64,000 nucleotides of DNA from Alteromonadaceae bacterium XY-R5 (GCA_001660395.1 LXWE01000001.1:310001-374000); one strand, 5' to 3'; numbered from the stretch's first letter, positions 11,980 to 21,145 are shown. Numbers and translations: made by a program. The notes: generated by a model not told the origin, from the letters alone.

Positions 11980-12741
11980 CTACGCATCTGCGGGCAACAA
12001 AACACCGTCGGTTAACAGAGTTTCCAATGTATTTCGCAGATGTTGGCGCAATTGTTGTTCAGGAAACTGAATTAATGCCTGACACATCCTATTTTCAAGT
12101 TCATGCAGTAACATGCCATTCTCAGTCGCATCGATGAGCGACCACAAATATGCTGTCACCGAATTCAACAAGGTAAACGCCACTGTGTCCTGTCGATTAC
12201 GAAACACCAGTAAGCAAACAGCATCACCCGCTTGTTGAGGCTGGAACTCACGACTGATTTGATGAACAGGATAGCTGTATCTGCCTAAAGTCGCCAATGG
12301 TGACGCTTTAATTCGCGAATAGCGACTCCCTGGCTGCCAGTATTCTGTACTCTGTACATCATGTTTGCGGACACTTACATCCAATTCAAGCCATTCATAG
12401 TGTGCAAGTTCAAGGGCATATGGCATCGCATCCTGAGTAAGCTCTTCATTTTCCACCAGAAAATTCAGAAATTCTCGCGCAATTTCAACGAAAAATGGCG
12501 ATCGGCTCACATGCTGCTGAAAGAAAATTCGTAACAAAGCTTCCCAATGTTCCTCATCATACAACGAATGCAAAACCGGATAAGCATTGGTCAGGAAGCC
12601 ACAGACATTATTGAAAAAAAGGCTTTGGTAAATAGCTAATCGACGTTGTTCAAAATCACTCCCATGATGTGGATAGCGAATAGCCGTCGCAAGTGCCTCT
12701 TGCTGCTCAGCCAATGTTTGCGGATAGGTGTCTCTATTCAT
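11980..12741 (-). CDS. DUF2063 family protein, bufferin maturation partner (BufC-like)
   Basis: A 253-residue protein with the DUF2063 N-terminal helical domain (RRLAIYQSLFFNNVCGFLTNAYPVL, YALELAHYEWLELDV) and a second small C-terminal domain rich in hydrophobic helices. In characterised clusters such proteins act as the peptide-recognition partner of the DUF692/MNIO enzyme. The start overlaps the stop of the upstream DUF692 gene by ATGA, so the two are translated together in equal amounts, as expected for a complex. The family assignment is firm; the role rests on knowledge of the family and the neighbours. Confidence 0.85.
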   Translation of the reverse strand: MNRDTYPQTLAEQQEALATAIRYPHHGSDFEQRRLAIYQSLFFNNVCGFLTNAYPVLHSLYDEEHWEALLRIFFQQHVSRSPFFVEIAREFLNFLVENEELTQDAMPYALELAHYEWLELDVSVRKHDVQSTEYWQPGSRYSRIKASPLATLGRYSYPVHQISREFQPQQAGDAVCLLVFRNRQDTVAFTLLNSVTAYLWSLIDATENGMLLHELENRMCQALIQFPEQQLRQHLRNTLETLLTDGVLLPADA

Positions 12742-13619
12742 GCGCGCTCAACCGTTGTATCGAGATGCCTTCCACAATTGAATTCAGCACTTGCTTTTTC
12801 GACGGCTTGTTGAATATGACGGATCCGCTCAACGTCTTTTACTAACTCGGTGAGCGGTGGAATATTAAAATCTCGCTCCAGTAACGTAGGAAAGACACCG
12901 TGACAATCGTAAGCGAATTTCAGTAGATCCCAGACAGGTTCAATAATATCGGCGCCATGAGTATCCACTTTTAAGTCATCGGCTTCATCATAGTGCCCGG
13001 CAATATGACCATAAACAATCGCATCTGATGGCAACGCTTGGATAAACGGCTTAGGCACATAATTGTGATTAATGCTATTTACATAGACATTGTTTACATC
13101 CAGCAACATCTTACAGCCTGACTCTTCAAGTACCGCACAGATAAAATCCAGCTCAGATAGCTGCTGAAATGGCGCCAGGTAATACGACACATTTTCTAGC
13201 ACTAACGGCTGCTCAAGAATATCCTGGGCTTGCCTGATACGTTTAGAGACATGCTTTACCGCTTCTTCGGTAAACGGGATAGGCATCAAATCATACATAT
13301 GGCCCTGATGGGAACAAAAGCTTAGATGTTCGCTGTAAAGAGAAATCTGATGCTGCTTTAAAAAGGCCTTGATACGTTTTAACAGGTCGATATCCAGAGG
13401 ATCAGAGCTACCAATCGACAAAGACAAACCATGGGTTGAAAAGCTATGGCTGTGCGTGAGTTCTGCCAATTGTCGGGCAAACTTGCCCCCTAACGGGATC
13501 CAGTTTTCTGGCGCGACTTCCCAAAAATCGACCTGAGCCAATATCTCATCATTAAGCTCCGGCAACATCTCCCGACGCAACCCAAGACCGGCTCCTTCAA
13601 TCTTTCTACTAGCAGGCAT
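12738..13619 (-). CDS. DUF692/MNIO iron enzyme, bufferin maturase (BufB-like)
   Basis: A 293-residue TIM-barrel enzyme of the multinuclear non-heme iron-dependent oxidative family. Candidate metal ligands lie in the usual motifs: WEVAPENW, STHGLSLS, YSEHLSF, LENVSYY, LDVNNVYVN, GHIAGH, DTHGADI and LLERDFNIP. Family members oxidise cysteine side chains in EGKCG motifs of their precursor, forming sulfur heterocycles. The ATG at 13619 was chosen since GGAG lies six bases before it; the one at 13631 has no ribosome site and abuts a hairpin. It lies just downstream of a precursor with many EGKCG motifs, so the substrate is almost certainly that peptide. Confidence 0.9.
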   Translation of the reverse strand: MPASRKIEGAGLGLRREMLPELNDEILAQVDFWEVAPENWIPLGGKFARQLAELTHSHSFSTHGLSLSIGSSDPLDIDLLKRIKAFLKQHQISLYSEHLSFCSHQGHMYDLMPIPFTEEAVKHVSKRIRQAQDILEQPLVLENVSYYLAPFQQLSELDFICAVLEESGCKMLLDVNNVYVNSINHNYVPKPFIQALPSDAIVYGHIAGHYDEADDLKVDTHGADIIEPVWDLLKFAYDCHGVFPTLLERDFNIPPLTELVKDVERIRHIQQAVEKASAEFNCGRHLDTTVERA

Positions 13620-13637
13620 GCTCAGCTCCATAAGCAG

Positions 13638-13659
13638 AAAAGGCCGCTAACGGCCTTCT
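13638..13659 (-). terminator. Intercistronic hairpin between bufferin precursor and maturase genes
   Basis: AAGGCCG (13640-13646) pairs with CGGCCTT (13651-13657) with a four-base loop; on the minus strand it is followed by TTTTC. It could be a partial terminator that gives more precursor than enzyme mRNA, or a stabilising stem for the precursor mRNA. Confidence 0.6.
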
Positions 13660-13679
13660 CTTAACTGGTAAGTAAGGCC

Positions 13680-14177
13680 TTACATTTGGCCGCCACATTT
13701 AGACTCGCCGCACTTGCCTTCTTTCATCGCCTTTTTGACTTCCTCTTTCTTGGCTTTCATCATGGCTTTTTTATCTTCACCACACTTACCTTCCATCATG
13801 GCCTTTTTGTCTTCGCCACACTTGCCTTCCATCATGGCTTTTTTATCTTCGCCGCACTTACCTTCCATCATGGCCTTTTTATCTTCGCCGCACTTACCTT
13901 CCATCATGGCCTTTTTATCTTCGCCACACTTGCCTTCCATCATGGCCTTCTTCTGAGCGCCACATTTGCCCTCTTTGGCTTTCTTATCTTCGCCGCATTT
14001 ACCTTCTTTGGCTTTATCGCCCCCGCAGGAACCTTCCTTCACTTCCTGCATATAACCAAAATCCAGAGACTGCATCCCAAATGGGTTTTCTGTGGCCTGA
14101 AGTTCAAGTGCAGACAAAGAACCAAGCATCGCTACGCCCAGCGTGGTCGCCAATTGAGTTTTGTTTAAATGTTTCAT
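13680..14177 (-). CDS. Bufferin-type RiPP precursor with expanded EGKCG repeats
   Basis: A 165-residue precursor. It has a signal-like N-terminus (MKHLNKTQLATTLGVAMLGSL, about 1-28), a short spacer, then a repeat region with ten cysteines at 51, 61, 72, 84, 96, 108, 120, 132, 156 and 161. Eight lie in EGKCG, one in EGSCG, and the last in SKCGG. Five identical 12-residue units EGKCGEDKKAMM occupy 81-140. Characterised bufferins are secreted, copper-binding peptides whose EGKCG cysteines are modified by an MNIO enzyme; those I know of have far fewer motifs. The ATG at 14177 has AGGAAG six bases upstream; the longer frame to 14249 would hide the signal peptide. The maturase genes follow directly. 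Confidence 0.85.
   Translation of the reverse strand: MKHLNKTQLATTLGVAMLGSLSALELQATENPFGMQSLDFGYMQEVKEGSCGGDKAKEGKCGEDKKAKEGKCGAQKKAMMEGKCGEDKKAMMEGKCGEDKKAMMEGKCGEDKKAMMEGKCGEDKKAMMEGKCGEDKKAMMKAKKEEVKKAMKEGKCGESKCGGQM
13758..13937. repeat. Five tandem 36-bp repeats in the bufferin precursor gene
   Basis: Five contiguous 36-bp units encode identical EGKCGEDKKAMM peptides and differ only at a few silent third positions. A sixth, diverged unit (13938-13973) encodes EGKCGAQKKAMM. Silent changes show the repeat is kept at protein level, while near identity points to recent duplication. Confidence 0.9.
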
Positions 14178-14310
14178 TCTAATCTTCCTATCAACAGTGG
14201 GCGTATGTTGCCCGGGATTGTTCGTAAGTGTAGACCCGTGACACATCAAAAAACTTTCACCTGTTAAAGACTAGCAGGGCTGAAAAATAAAGACAGATGC
14301 CATAACTAGG

Positions 14311-15528
14311 CTAGAGCCAAGCTTTCGATGATTCTCGAAAGCGCTCCAGGCTTGCTTGTTGTTGGGCTAAAAACGCCCTATTCAATACCGAATAATGTGC
14401 TTGATAAGCCAGAATATCTTCTTTAGTCGCAGCATCAAACTCAGCTAAGCTAAATGCATTATCAGGAAACTTTAGTAAACTTTGCAAAAACGCATTTAAT
14501 TGCCGCCCATCCAATACACTCAAGGCACTTCCATGGGCTGGCTTGCCACTAGATGGTGGTAAAAATAGTGAAGGCAACATTAAGACATTATCAAAGAAAT
14601 TAAGACTCTTTGTTCGATTACGTAATAGCGGTCCGTAGACTCGTTCGCTCAATGGTCGTCGATTGATAATTATGACATCCGCATTTATCTCACCAAGAAG
14701 CTCCAGCATATGGATGGCACCGCCCTCAGCAAACACGATGCTGTCTGCTGCCTTATAATGTTTAAGCTGGTCTAAAACTGACAAAGATTCGGGATCAAAT
14801 ATGGTATAACCCTGCTTTAAGAAACAATCCTGCAAATAAGCTTCGCCTGCAAATGCCCCTCTAAATTTGTACTTCAGTCTCGATACGTAAAGCTTTTTCG
14901 GGAGCCTGCCATCAGAGTCAGCTAGCTTTGCCCTATGTTCACAACGTCGCAAATAGGCAAGATAACTTGATTGAACTGATTCTACGCCCCGAAAAAATGA
15001 CGCTTGTTCAGGCACAGCCAATTTACTGGCGATCACAGGTTTATATTGAAGACAGATTTTTTTTTCAGGGACCCCTAAATACGCGATGATTTCGCGAATA
15101 TAATCAGGAAGATCTCGAAAACGTTTTTCCGGTCGAAAAAAACGTTGACGTAGCCGTTGCTGAAAAAGTACCTGATCGATATGTATCCCTTCATCAGTTA
15201 ACACCTCATAAGCCCAACAACGATGAATACTTTCCGCAATAAAATGACCAAAATGAATTATTAATGGCCCACCGTACAGTGTTATTCCTTTCAATTGACG
15301 CTTGGGTAATGGCTGCAACTGCAAATAATCATTTGCCGTCACATTTTCAATTTTTCGCAAATGCCGATCAGCAGGCATCCCTCTACGCTGATTGCCCCAT
15401 TGAGGAAGCGCTTCATGAATAACCCCTGCCAGCATTTTTGCAGGTGATGAAGTCTTTACTTGTGGAAATAATTTAGCATTGTCTAACCAGACTATTCTCG
15501 CTGGCATTCCATTGCTCTCATCTGTCAT
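14311..15528 (-). CDS. Glycosyltransferase family 61 protein
   Basis: A 405-residue GT61 (DUF563) enzyme. It has HFGHFIAESIHRCWAY (the entry motif), LYVSRLKYKFRGAFAGE, YTIFDPESLSVLDQLKHY, and the late SIVFAEGGAIHMLELL. A second GT61 protein in this window (27082-28833) has the same motifs. It likely adds one sugar to the polysaccharide; donor and acceptor cannot be told. AAGGA six bases before the ATG supports the start. It is the last gene of the capsule run; no clean terminator is visible downstream, where 130 bases separate it from the bufferin precursor gene. Confidence 0.85.
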   Translation of the reverse strand: MTDESNGMPARIVWLDNAKLFPQVKTSSPAKMLAGVIHEALPQWGNQRRGMPADRHLRKIENVTANDYLQLQPLPKRQLKGITLYGGPLIIHFGHFIAESIHRCWAYEVLTDEGIHIDQVLFQQRLRQRFFRPEKRFRDLPDYIREIIAYLGVPEKKICLQYKPVIASKLAVPEQASFFRGVESVQSSYLAYLRRCEHRAKLADSDGRLPKKLYVSRLKYKFRGAFAGEAYLQDCFLKQGYTIFDPESLSVLDQLKHYKAADSIVFAEGGAIHMLELLGEINADVIIINRRPLSERVYGPLLRNRTKSLNFFDNVLMLPSLFLPPSSGKPAHGSALSVLDGRQLNAFLQSLLKFPDNAFSLAEFDAATKEDILAYQAHYSVLNRAFLAQQQASLERFRESSKAWL

Positions 15529-15537
15529 CGCCTATCC

Positions 15538-16641
15538 TTATCTAACGTTTATCCGTTCTAATACTTCAGGGATGTTTACGCCTCTAAAAATCTTGTCAAT
15601 CACCTCATTTTCATACTCGGGAGCCTTTTCGAGTTGATCCAATACATGCCAAATTCGATCTAGGATAAAATTTCGTGCTTTAACTAATGATTCACTAAGA
15701 TCGTATTGATTAATAAACTTGTGAAAAGCCAAATGATAGGCTTCGACAAGGTGAGGTGAAAAATCCAGTTGAAGTGCATCGTCGCCCAACTCTTCGAAAC
15801 CTCGACGATTGTCTTTGAAGCAACTCATAATCTTAGTCTTGTGAAGAGGTCTACCATTACCCAACCTCGCAACATACTCTTGCTGACTTCGCTGCATACG
15901 ATGCAGAATAAATGCATCTTTAACAGGCTCATGCAAAGCATGCTTAGATACTTTAGAAAAGTTATTCCTAGTGACGCGAAAGGTAGACTTGTCGGCGAGT
16001 TGATGCTCAAGCCTGATTCCCAATACACTGTGCGGATTCATTCCTGTAACCAATGCATTGCAACGAATTATTGATTTAACTTGTGTTTTTTTACGTCCAA
16101 ATAGAATTCTTTCCACAACGGGTAAAAATGCCTCTTCTTCTCCTTGCCTGTTAAACCACTCAAACGCGACAACCTTTCCACTAAAACCTTCGAGAAAATC
16201 ACTTATCTTGGTAGAAAAATCCTTTGGAAACCAATACTCGTCCAAATCAAGAAACATGACATGGCTAAAACCCTGCCGCCGACTCAGCATTAGCTCTTTC
16301 CAATACACCGCGAGTTGAGGGGATTTTATCGATGGTTTAAAAAAAGGATTACCATCAAGAAATTCAATCCTCGACTCATTCAATAAGGCATTTTGTATTT
16401 CTTTAGTATTATCCGAAGTATTGTTTACATAAACGGAAATTTGATGAAACCCAAAATGAAGATGATGAAATAACCATTCAGGCAGATACGCGGCTTCATC
16501 TTTAGCGATAGCCACTAATTTAATTTTGGTGGCAATATCGGAATGTGTCTGAGTTAAAAAACAAAAAAGCCGGTTGAAAACGAATCCGATAAGGGCTTTA
16601 GAAACCCTCGGCAACTCTCGTACATTACGCCATAAACTCAA
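15538..16641 (-). CDS. Glycosyltransferase family 2-like protein (GT92/DUF23 type)
   Basis: A 367-residue protein with the opening LVAIAKDEAAYLPEWLFHHLHFG and the metal-binding VMFLDLDEYWFP, the pattern of the Glyco_tranf_2_4 group. FNRQG and a basic C-terminal half follow. It starts at a TTG overlapping the stop of the upstream GT2 gene, so translation is coupled. Probable role: sugar transfer in assembly of the polysaccharide. Substrate unknown. Confidence 0.75.
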   Translation of the reverse strand: MSLWRNVRELPRVSKALIGFVFNRLFCFLTQTHSDIATKIKLVAIAKDEAAYLPEWLFHHLHFGFHQISVYVNNTSDNTKEIQNALLNESRIEFLDGNPFFKPSIKSPQLAVYWKELMLSRRQGFSHVMFLDLDEYWFPKDFSTKISDFLEGFSGKVVAFEWFNRQGEEEAFLPVVERILFGRKKTQVKSIIRCNALVTGMNPHSVLGIRLEHQLADKSTFRVTRNNFSKVSKHALHEPVKDAFILHRMQRSQQEYVARLGNGRPLHKTKIMSCFKDNRRGFEELGDDALQLDFSPHLVEAYHLAFHKFINQYDLSESLVKARNFILDRIWHVLDQLEKAPEYENEVIDKIFRGVNIPEVLERINVR

Positions 16642-18374
16642 TACTCATTACTCTCTTTTAACGAAAAATTTTCCCGTCGCAACGTCAGGTTAGGATTATA
16701 CGCAGGGTCATGAGCGATCACATCCTTCCAAGTCGATTGTAAATACGCGAGTTCACTTTCAAAGCGTTGGCGTTTTTCTGTCGTATCGTCCATGCCTCGA
16801 GAAACCGATTCGTGGTGGAAAAGCTCCGCTTCCGCGCAGTAAAGGTTAAAACGGCCTAACGCTTGAACTTTAAGACAAAAATCTACGTCGTTAAAAGCAA
16901 CTGTAAGATCTTGTTCATTTAGCCCACCGACAGCCCAAAAGTCTGCTTTTGAAACCAATAAACAAGCTGCCGTTACGGCGCTATAATTGTTGCTACAGGC
17001 CAAACGATGCAAATATCCAGGGTGATAGCGAGGAAAATACTTATGAGCATGACCTGCACCTCCACCATATCCCATTACTACGCCAGCATGCTGGATTCGA
17101 GTGTCAGGATACAATAACTTGGCCCCGACGCATCCAATATCATCCCTCAAAACATGTCCCAGCATAAAAGTTAGCCAACGAGGTGAAATAACCTCAATAT
17201 CATTATTAATTAAACCAATAATTTCACCTGTCGCATGAGTAACAGCAAAATTATTAATGGCTGAATAATTAAAGGGATACGGATAAGCGATGACTTTGAT
17301 TTTAGGATGCATTTCTAAAGAGGAGAAATATGCCAAGCTTTCCTCTTCATCTGACTGATTATCGATGAGTAAAATTTCATAATTGCTGTATTCCGTCTTA
17401 TTTAAAATTGACTCAATACAAACTTTCACCAATTCCCATGCATTTTTTGTAGGTATAATCAAACTCACCTTAGGCTGGTTTACTAATGGCCACTGTATGC
17501 TGACCAATTCTCCGTCTTTTTTTGAAGACATAGCTGCATCTTTGGGTAATCGAGAGGCCAATAATTGGCTCCATTCTAGAGTGCCAGGAGCTTGATATCG
17601 ATGAGATAGAACCAATGGCACATGTACAATATTATACCTAATCTTATCGAAATATGAGCTAACAAGCCAAAGTGCCAAAGATAGTTGGCCCGAACTTTTG
17701 AAATAAAAAGTAAACCAATTAGTAATTACTTCCTTTCCAAGTAACATAGCTCCAGACCTTATATACGCTGTGCTGATCTGAAGATCTGGGTTCCAATCAG
17801 GATATAACTCAGCATTGCCCCTATCTCCTACTTTAGAGATTGAGTCGCTATCGCCATAGACTATTTCAGCTTGATGTTCACGTGCATTATGGAACAAGGC
17901 ATTAAGTGCCTTTGGATGCATTCTCTCGCCGACCGAAAGAACTAAAAGAGAGGAATATTCAGACTGCTGGAATTTTTTGTGGCTCAGCAAAGCTAAACCT
18001 CTATTTTGAAAAATTTTATCATCATAACCAGAAGTATTTCGCACCAATAACTCACAATCGAGACTCGCAAGATAATCTAATGTGCATTCAAGTCCATCGG
18101 CATTTGAATTCTTGTTAGGGATCACATGAACAATAATAGTTGATACTTCATTGTCAGTAATTCCTGCTAGTATTTTTCCCTGATAGATAACAGTTGATTT
18201 ATACAAACGTTGAAGTTTCGCAGGAGATGGAAAACCGTAGAACAGGCCTGATGTTTGTAATAAACGTGCATACCACCCATGTAATTTCACCTGGCGTCGC
18301 AACATTAGTTTAATCGGCTTTGGAATTAGGCCGATGCACATTTTTAGCCCTCGAATTAAGGCCTTTTTAACCAT
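16638..18374 (-). CDS. Glycosyltransferase family 2 protein (rhamnosyltransferase-like)
   Basis: A 578-residue protein. The C-terminal half (about 303-560) is a clear GT2 domain: VSLIIPTKNAWELVKVCIESIL, EILLIDNQSD, IGLINNDIEVI with the DxD-like site, and a late ED-type base region VAFNDVDFCLKV. The N-terminal half looks like a second, degenerate GT2 fold with EIVYGDSDSIS. This two-part plan is common in capsule and O-antigen clusters with dTDP-rhamnose genes, so rhamnose transfer is plausible. AAGGT precedes the ATG. Confidence 0.8.
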   Translation of the reverse strand: MVKKALIRGLKMCIGLIPKPIKLMLRRQVKLHGWYARLLQTSGLFYGFPSPAKLQRLYKSTVIYQGKILAGITDNEVSTIIVHVIPNKNSNADGLECTLDYLASLDCELLVRNTSGYDDKIFQNRGLALLSHKKFQQSEYSSLLVLSVGERMHPKALNALFHNAREHQAEIVYGDSDSISKVGDRGNAELYPDWNPDLQISTAYIRSGAMLLGKEVITNWFTFYFKSSGQLSLALWLVSSYFDKIRYNIVHVPLVLSHRYQAPGTLEWSQLLASRLPKDAAMSSKKDGELVSIQWPLVNQPKVSLIIPTKNAWELVKVCIESILNKTEYSNYEILLIDNQSDEEESLAYFSSLEMHPKIKVIAYPYPFNYSAINNFAVTHATGEIIGLINNDIEVISPRWLTFMLGHVLRDDIGCVGAKLLYPDTRIQHAGVVMGYGGGAGHAHKYFPRYHPGYLHRLACSNNYSAVTAACLLVSKADFWAVGGLNEQDLTVAFNDVDFCLKVQALGRFNLYCAEAELFHHESVSRGMDDTTEKRQRFESELAYLQSTWKDVIAHDPAYNPNLTLRRENFSLKESNEY

Positions 18375-18392
18375 TTTAATACCTTAGTACAA

Positions 18393-19751
18393 CTACCTAA
18401 TAGCTAATAACTGTTCGTAATCTCGCACCTTTTTAGCAATAAAAGTCCCATTCGGTCTCAATTTCAATGCCTTTTTCATGAAAATATATGCCATATCTAG
18501 TTCATTACACTGCTCATATATCAACGCTATTTCTCGATATACATCGCCATCTGAAACAGAATTAGGAATTTTCAACTTATCCTTTAGTTGTGCTATAGAA
18601 ATATTGTTAACCAATTTGAATTTATCTGTATTTCGATGTAACTCACGGCCAATCAAAACCTTTACGCACATAAACAGTCGCTGTTTGACACTGTAATAAA
18701 GGTTTTTAAAACGTGTTACTGCGCTATCTTTTGGCAAATTACGTTCAATAATTTCAAAAAATCGAAGATCTTTCTTTTCAGAACATCTTTCAGTTTCTAA
18801 TAAGCGACGAAGTTCAGGTAAGGCTTCTGGCTTAGATGCTATAAAAGCGCAAAAGACAGCTTCAAACTCTTCTTCGGTCAAGTTTTGTTTTCGATATGCC
18901 TTTTGTTCCTTTTCCTCAAGAGCTTGAATAAACGCTTGAGAATTTTCAACATTATGCCGTTCAACAAATATTCTGAAACCTTTGAGATAATTATCTTTTG
19001 CCTTTAAGTATTCCCGCGGAGAAATTAAAGAAAAATCGAGTTGCCCTTGTCTATATCCTTGTAGAAACCTATCCAGAAGGGGCTGTAAATACGCTAAGGG
19101 AAATTGATTAAACCAACGCTTAAATTCCATAGCTTCAAAGCAATAAGATGAATTTACAACAGGCATTTTGGCTGATTGCAAATGGGAAACGCCCAACACT
19201 GATAAGAAATCGCTCACCAAATCAGCATTAACAAATACACTAGATTCATAAGGCCTAAAAATAAAACGATCTGCTCCAAATTGAACTGAATAGTCTGCTA
19301 ACAAATCAAGAATTCCGGCACGATATATCAAAGGGGCTCGGAACTTCCTTGTTTCAAAATTTCGTTTAATACCTTGGTTATACCCTGACTCCGTCATATC
19401 CAATGGAAATCGTATATAACCAATAAATTTTGCATCAGGAAAATTTATTACCAACTCAGGTAGTTGGCGCATGAAGAATTCTGACGATAAAAGTAGAGTC
19501 TCAGCACCTGAACTTTTCACTTGCTGAATTAGTCTATCTTTACCTTCCTGGCTAAAATGGAGACTTTTATCAGGACCTCTAGTGAATATGGAGAGCAAAT
19601 TCCCGGAGCTAACACCATTCTCATCCACATTGTGTTCAGGATAATAGATACCATTTTTTAATAATTGCTGTCGATTATCCGCCAACCACTTCTGAATCGC
19701 TGATGTTCCGGATTTTGGAGGACCAAAATGAATAAAAACTTTAAATGACAC
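18393..19751 (-). CDS. Sulfotransferase-like protein
   Basis: A 452-residue P-loop protein. FIHFGPPKSGTSAIQKWL at the start resembles the PAPS 5'-phosphosulfate loop, and FIGYIRFPLDMTESGYNQG resembles the 3'-phosphate site with Arg and Ser. A close paralogue lies at 21146-22219; both share the NGVSSGN and LLLSSEFF/LLLSSEYF motifs. The last 60 residues look like a TPR-type helical pair. It probably sulfates a sugar of the capsule, using cytosolic PAPS. The start is a GTG with a weak ribosome site. True sulfotransferase activity is likely but unproven. Confidence 0.7.
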   Translation of the reverse strand: MSFKVFIHFGPPKSGTSAIQKWLADNRQQLLKNGIYYPEHNVDENGVSSGNLLSIFTRGPDKSLHFSQEGKDRLIQQVKSSGAETLLLSSEFFMRQLPELVINFPDAKFIGYIRFPLDMTESGYNQGIKRNFETRKFRAPLIYRAGILDLLADYSVQFGADRFIFRPYESSVFVNADLVSDFLSVLGVSHLQSAKMPVVNSSYCFEAMEFKRWFNQFPLAYLQPLLDRFLQGYRQGQLDFSLISPREYLKAKDNYLKGFRIFVERHNVENSQAFIQALEEKEQKAYRKQNLTEEEFEAVFCAFIASKPEALPELRRLLETERCSEKKDLRFFEIIERNLPKDSAVTRFKNLYYSVKQRLFMCVKVLIGRELHRNTDKFKLVNNISIAQLKDKLKIPNSVSDGDVYREIALIYEQCNELDMAYIFMKKALKLRPNGTFIAKKVRDYEQLLAIR

Positions 19752-19905
19752 GCTTAAAACTCGAAAAATGCCCTACACCTAGGGGGAAGCTGCTAGGGTA
19801 CGCGATAGACCAAACGCAATAAACCCTAATTTTTACATATGTCTATCACCGAGTCATTTTACTCACGACGATCACTAGGAAAAAACCAGCGTTATTGTTC
19901 ATAAA

Positions 19906-21060
19906 TCATGCAACATGCGCACAATTATTCTGTTCGTCTAGCCTTAGAAGGTAGTCTGAAATACCTACGCCAGCCCCTCGCAGTACTTTCAAATAGCGCT
20001 GTAACAATACAAAACGTTGTCGGTCGTAACTCAGTCCGTCAAACTCTACTTGAGGTAAAACAGATTCCAAAGTTGAGCCTCGTTTTATTCGTTGTGCCAA
20101 CAACCGCGGGACTTTCATTAAATCCGTCAACTCTTGTGTTCTTGAGTCATGTGGAATAAATATACTGGGAACGCCAGCTTGCAGAGCAAGCATATTACCG
20201 TGCAATCGTGTCCCAATCGCAAGATCAGCTTTTGTTAGTTGGTTCATCCAAGTATTTACATCAAAGTGAGAACAAAAGCTTCCTCGAACAAAGTTTAAAA
20301 ATATCGAATCAGAAACACCTGGGGCAACCAAATTTCTAATCCGGGTTATTAAACTCTCTTCTATAGCCTGCATTGGTTCATTTGCCATCTTTACCAGATC
20401 CAAAGGAGCCTGATTGATAAAAGTAACATCTCGTCCGAGCCCCCATTGATATGCTACCCGAACTAATTCTGCTAATTGAGGTGTAACATCGTAATTTAGC
20501 ACCAAGCTATCGACTGTTTTCAGCTGTGTTAATTTTTTCTCAATACTTTTGCCCAAATTCACTTCCGTATTGATAAAGTTCGATGGGCATCCCATAACCT
20601 CAACATTTTTGACGCCATTACGGGCGAGTACTTCAGCAGTAAACTCTCCTCTTACGCCTATAAACTTTGCCCTCTCGGAAATTACATCTATGAAACGCAA
20701 GGTACCTTTCTTAAAGGTAATACCATAATCTTGTGTTGGAGCTTGCACACCTAATCCACAAATAAGAAGGGGTAAATCAGCTTGTTCAAATAGCCCGGCC
20801 AAATGTGACATGTCCCAGTCAGGATTAAGCTGATTTGCGGCAGGAAATGCAATGATGTCGTAATTATCTTTAAGTTCGACAGGATCAGCCCCCCAACCGT
20901 AAAAGCCTTTATTTCCGCAAATATGCTGATTTAATGCATACCAAAATGCCAAATTACCAGTATTCAATCCAACTTCTTTAAATAGCTGCTCAGTAGGTTT
21001 GTCGTAACTCTTGTCAATAAACCCAGGCTTTCCAATAATTGCGATACGTGGTGCAGTCAT
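19906..21060 (-). CDS. Polysaccharide pyruvyl transferase family protein
   Basis: A 384-residue protein of the CsaB/WcaK superfamily. It has NTGNLAFWYAL near the start, LLICGLGVQAP, FIGVRGEFTAEVLARNGV, and the diagnostic late run AIGTRLHGNMLALQAGVPSI followed by DSRTQELTDLM. Members transfer a pyruvate ketal from phosphoenolpyruvate to a sugar, which adds negative charge. It lies between the two paralogous sulfotransferase-like genes. The 154 bases downstream (19752-19905) show no gene. Confidence 0.75.
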   Translation of the reverse strand: MTAPRIAIIGKPGFIDKSYDKPTEQLFKEVGLNTGNLAFWYALNQHICGNKGFYGWGADPVELKDNYDIIAFPAANQLNPDWDMSHLAGLFEQADLPLLICGLGVQAPTQDYGITFKKGTLRFIDVISERAKFIGVRGEFTAEVLARNGVKNVEVMGCPSNFINTEVNLGKSIEKKLTQLKTVDSLVLNYDVTPQLAELVRVAYQWGLGRDVTFINQAPLDLVKMANEPMQAIEESLITRIRNLVAPGVSDSIFLNFVRGSFCSHFDVNTWMNQLTKADLAIGTRLHGNMLALQAGVPSIFIPHDSRTQELTDLMKVPRLLAQRIKRGSTLESVLPQVEFDGLSYDRQRFVLLQRYLKVLRGAGVGISDYLLRLDEQNNCAHVA

Positions 21061-21145
21061 AACATGCTCATAAATTCAATGAATGAGCCACTATGGATAG
21101 CAGGTCTGAGTGACGGGGTTATTACAAATCAGTGACTAAAAAATG

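Noticed and set aside
13758..13937. 36-bp repeats as a CRISPR array
   Set aside because: The units are contiguous without spacers and code for a regular peptide.
13686..14168. Long plus-strand frame, Phe/His-rich, opposite the bufferin precursor
   Set aside because: It is the mirror of the 36-bp repeats of the real gene; it has no ribosome site and its periodic sequence comes only from the repeat.
14321..14342. Terminator at the end of the capsule run (GCTTTCG/CGAAAGC)
   Set aside because: The stem is within the last codons of the GT61 gene and no T run follows on the minus strand.
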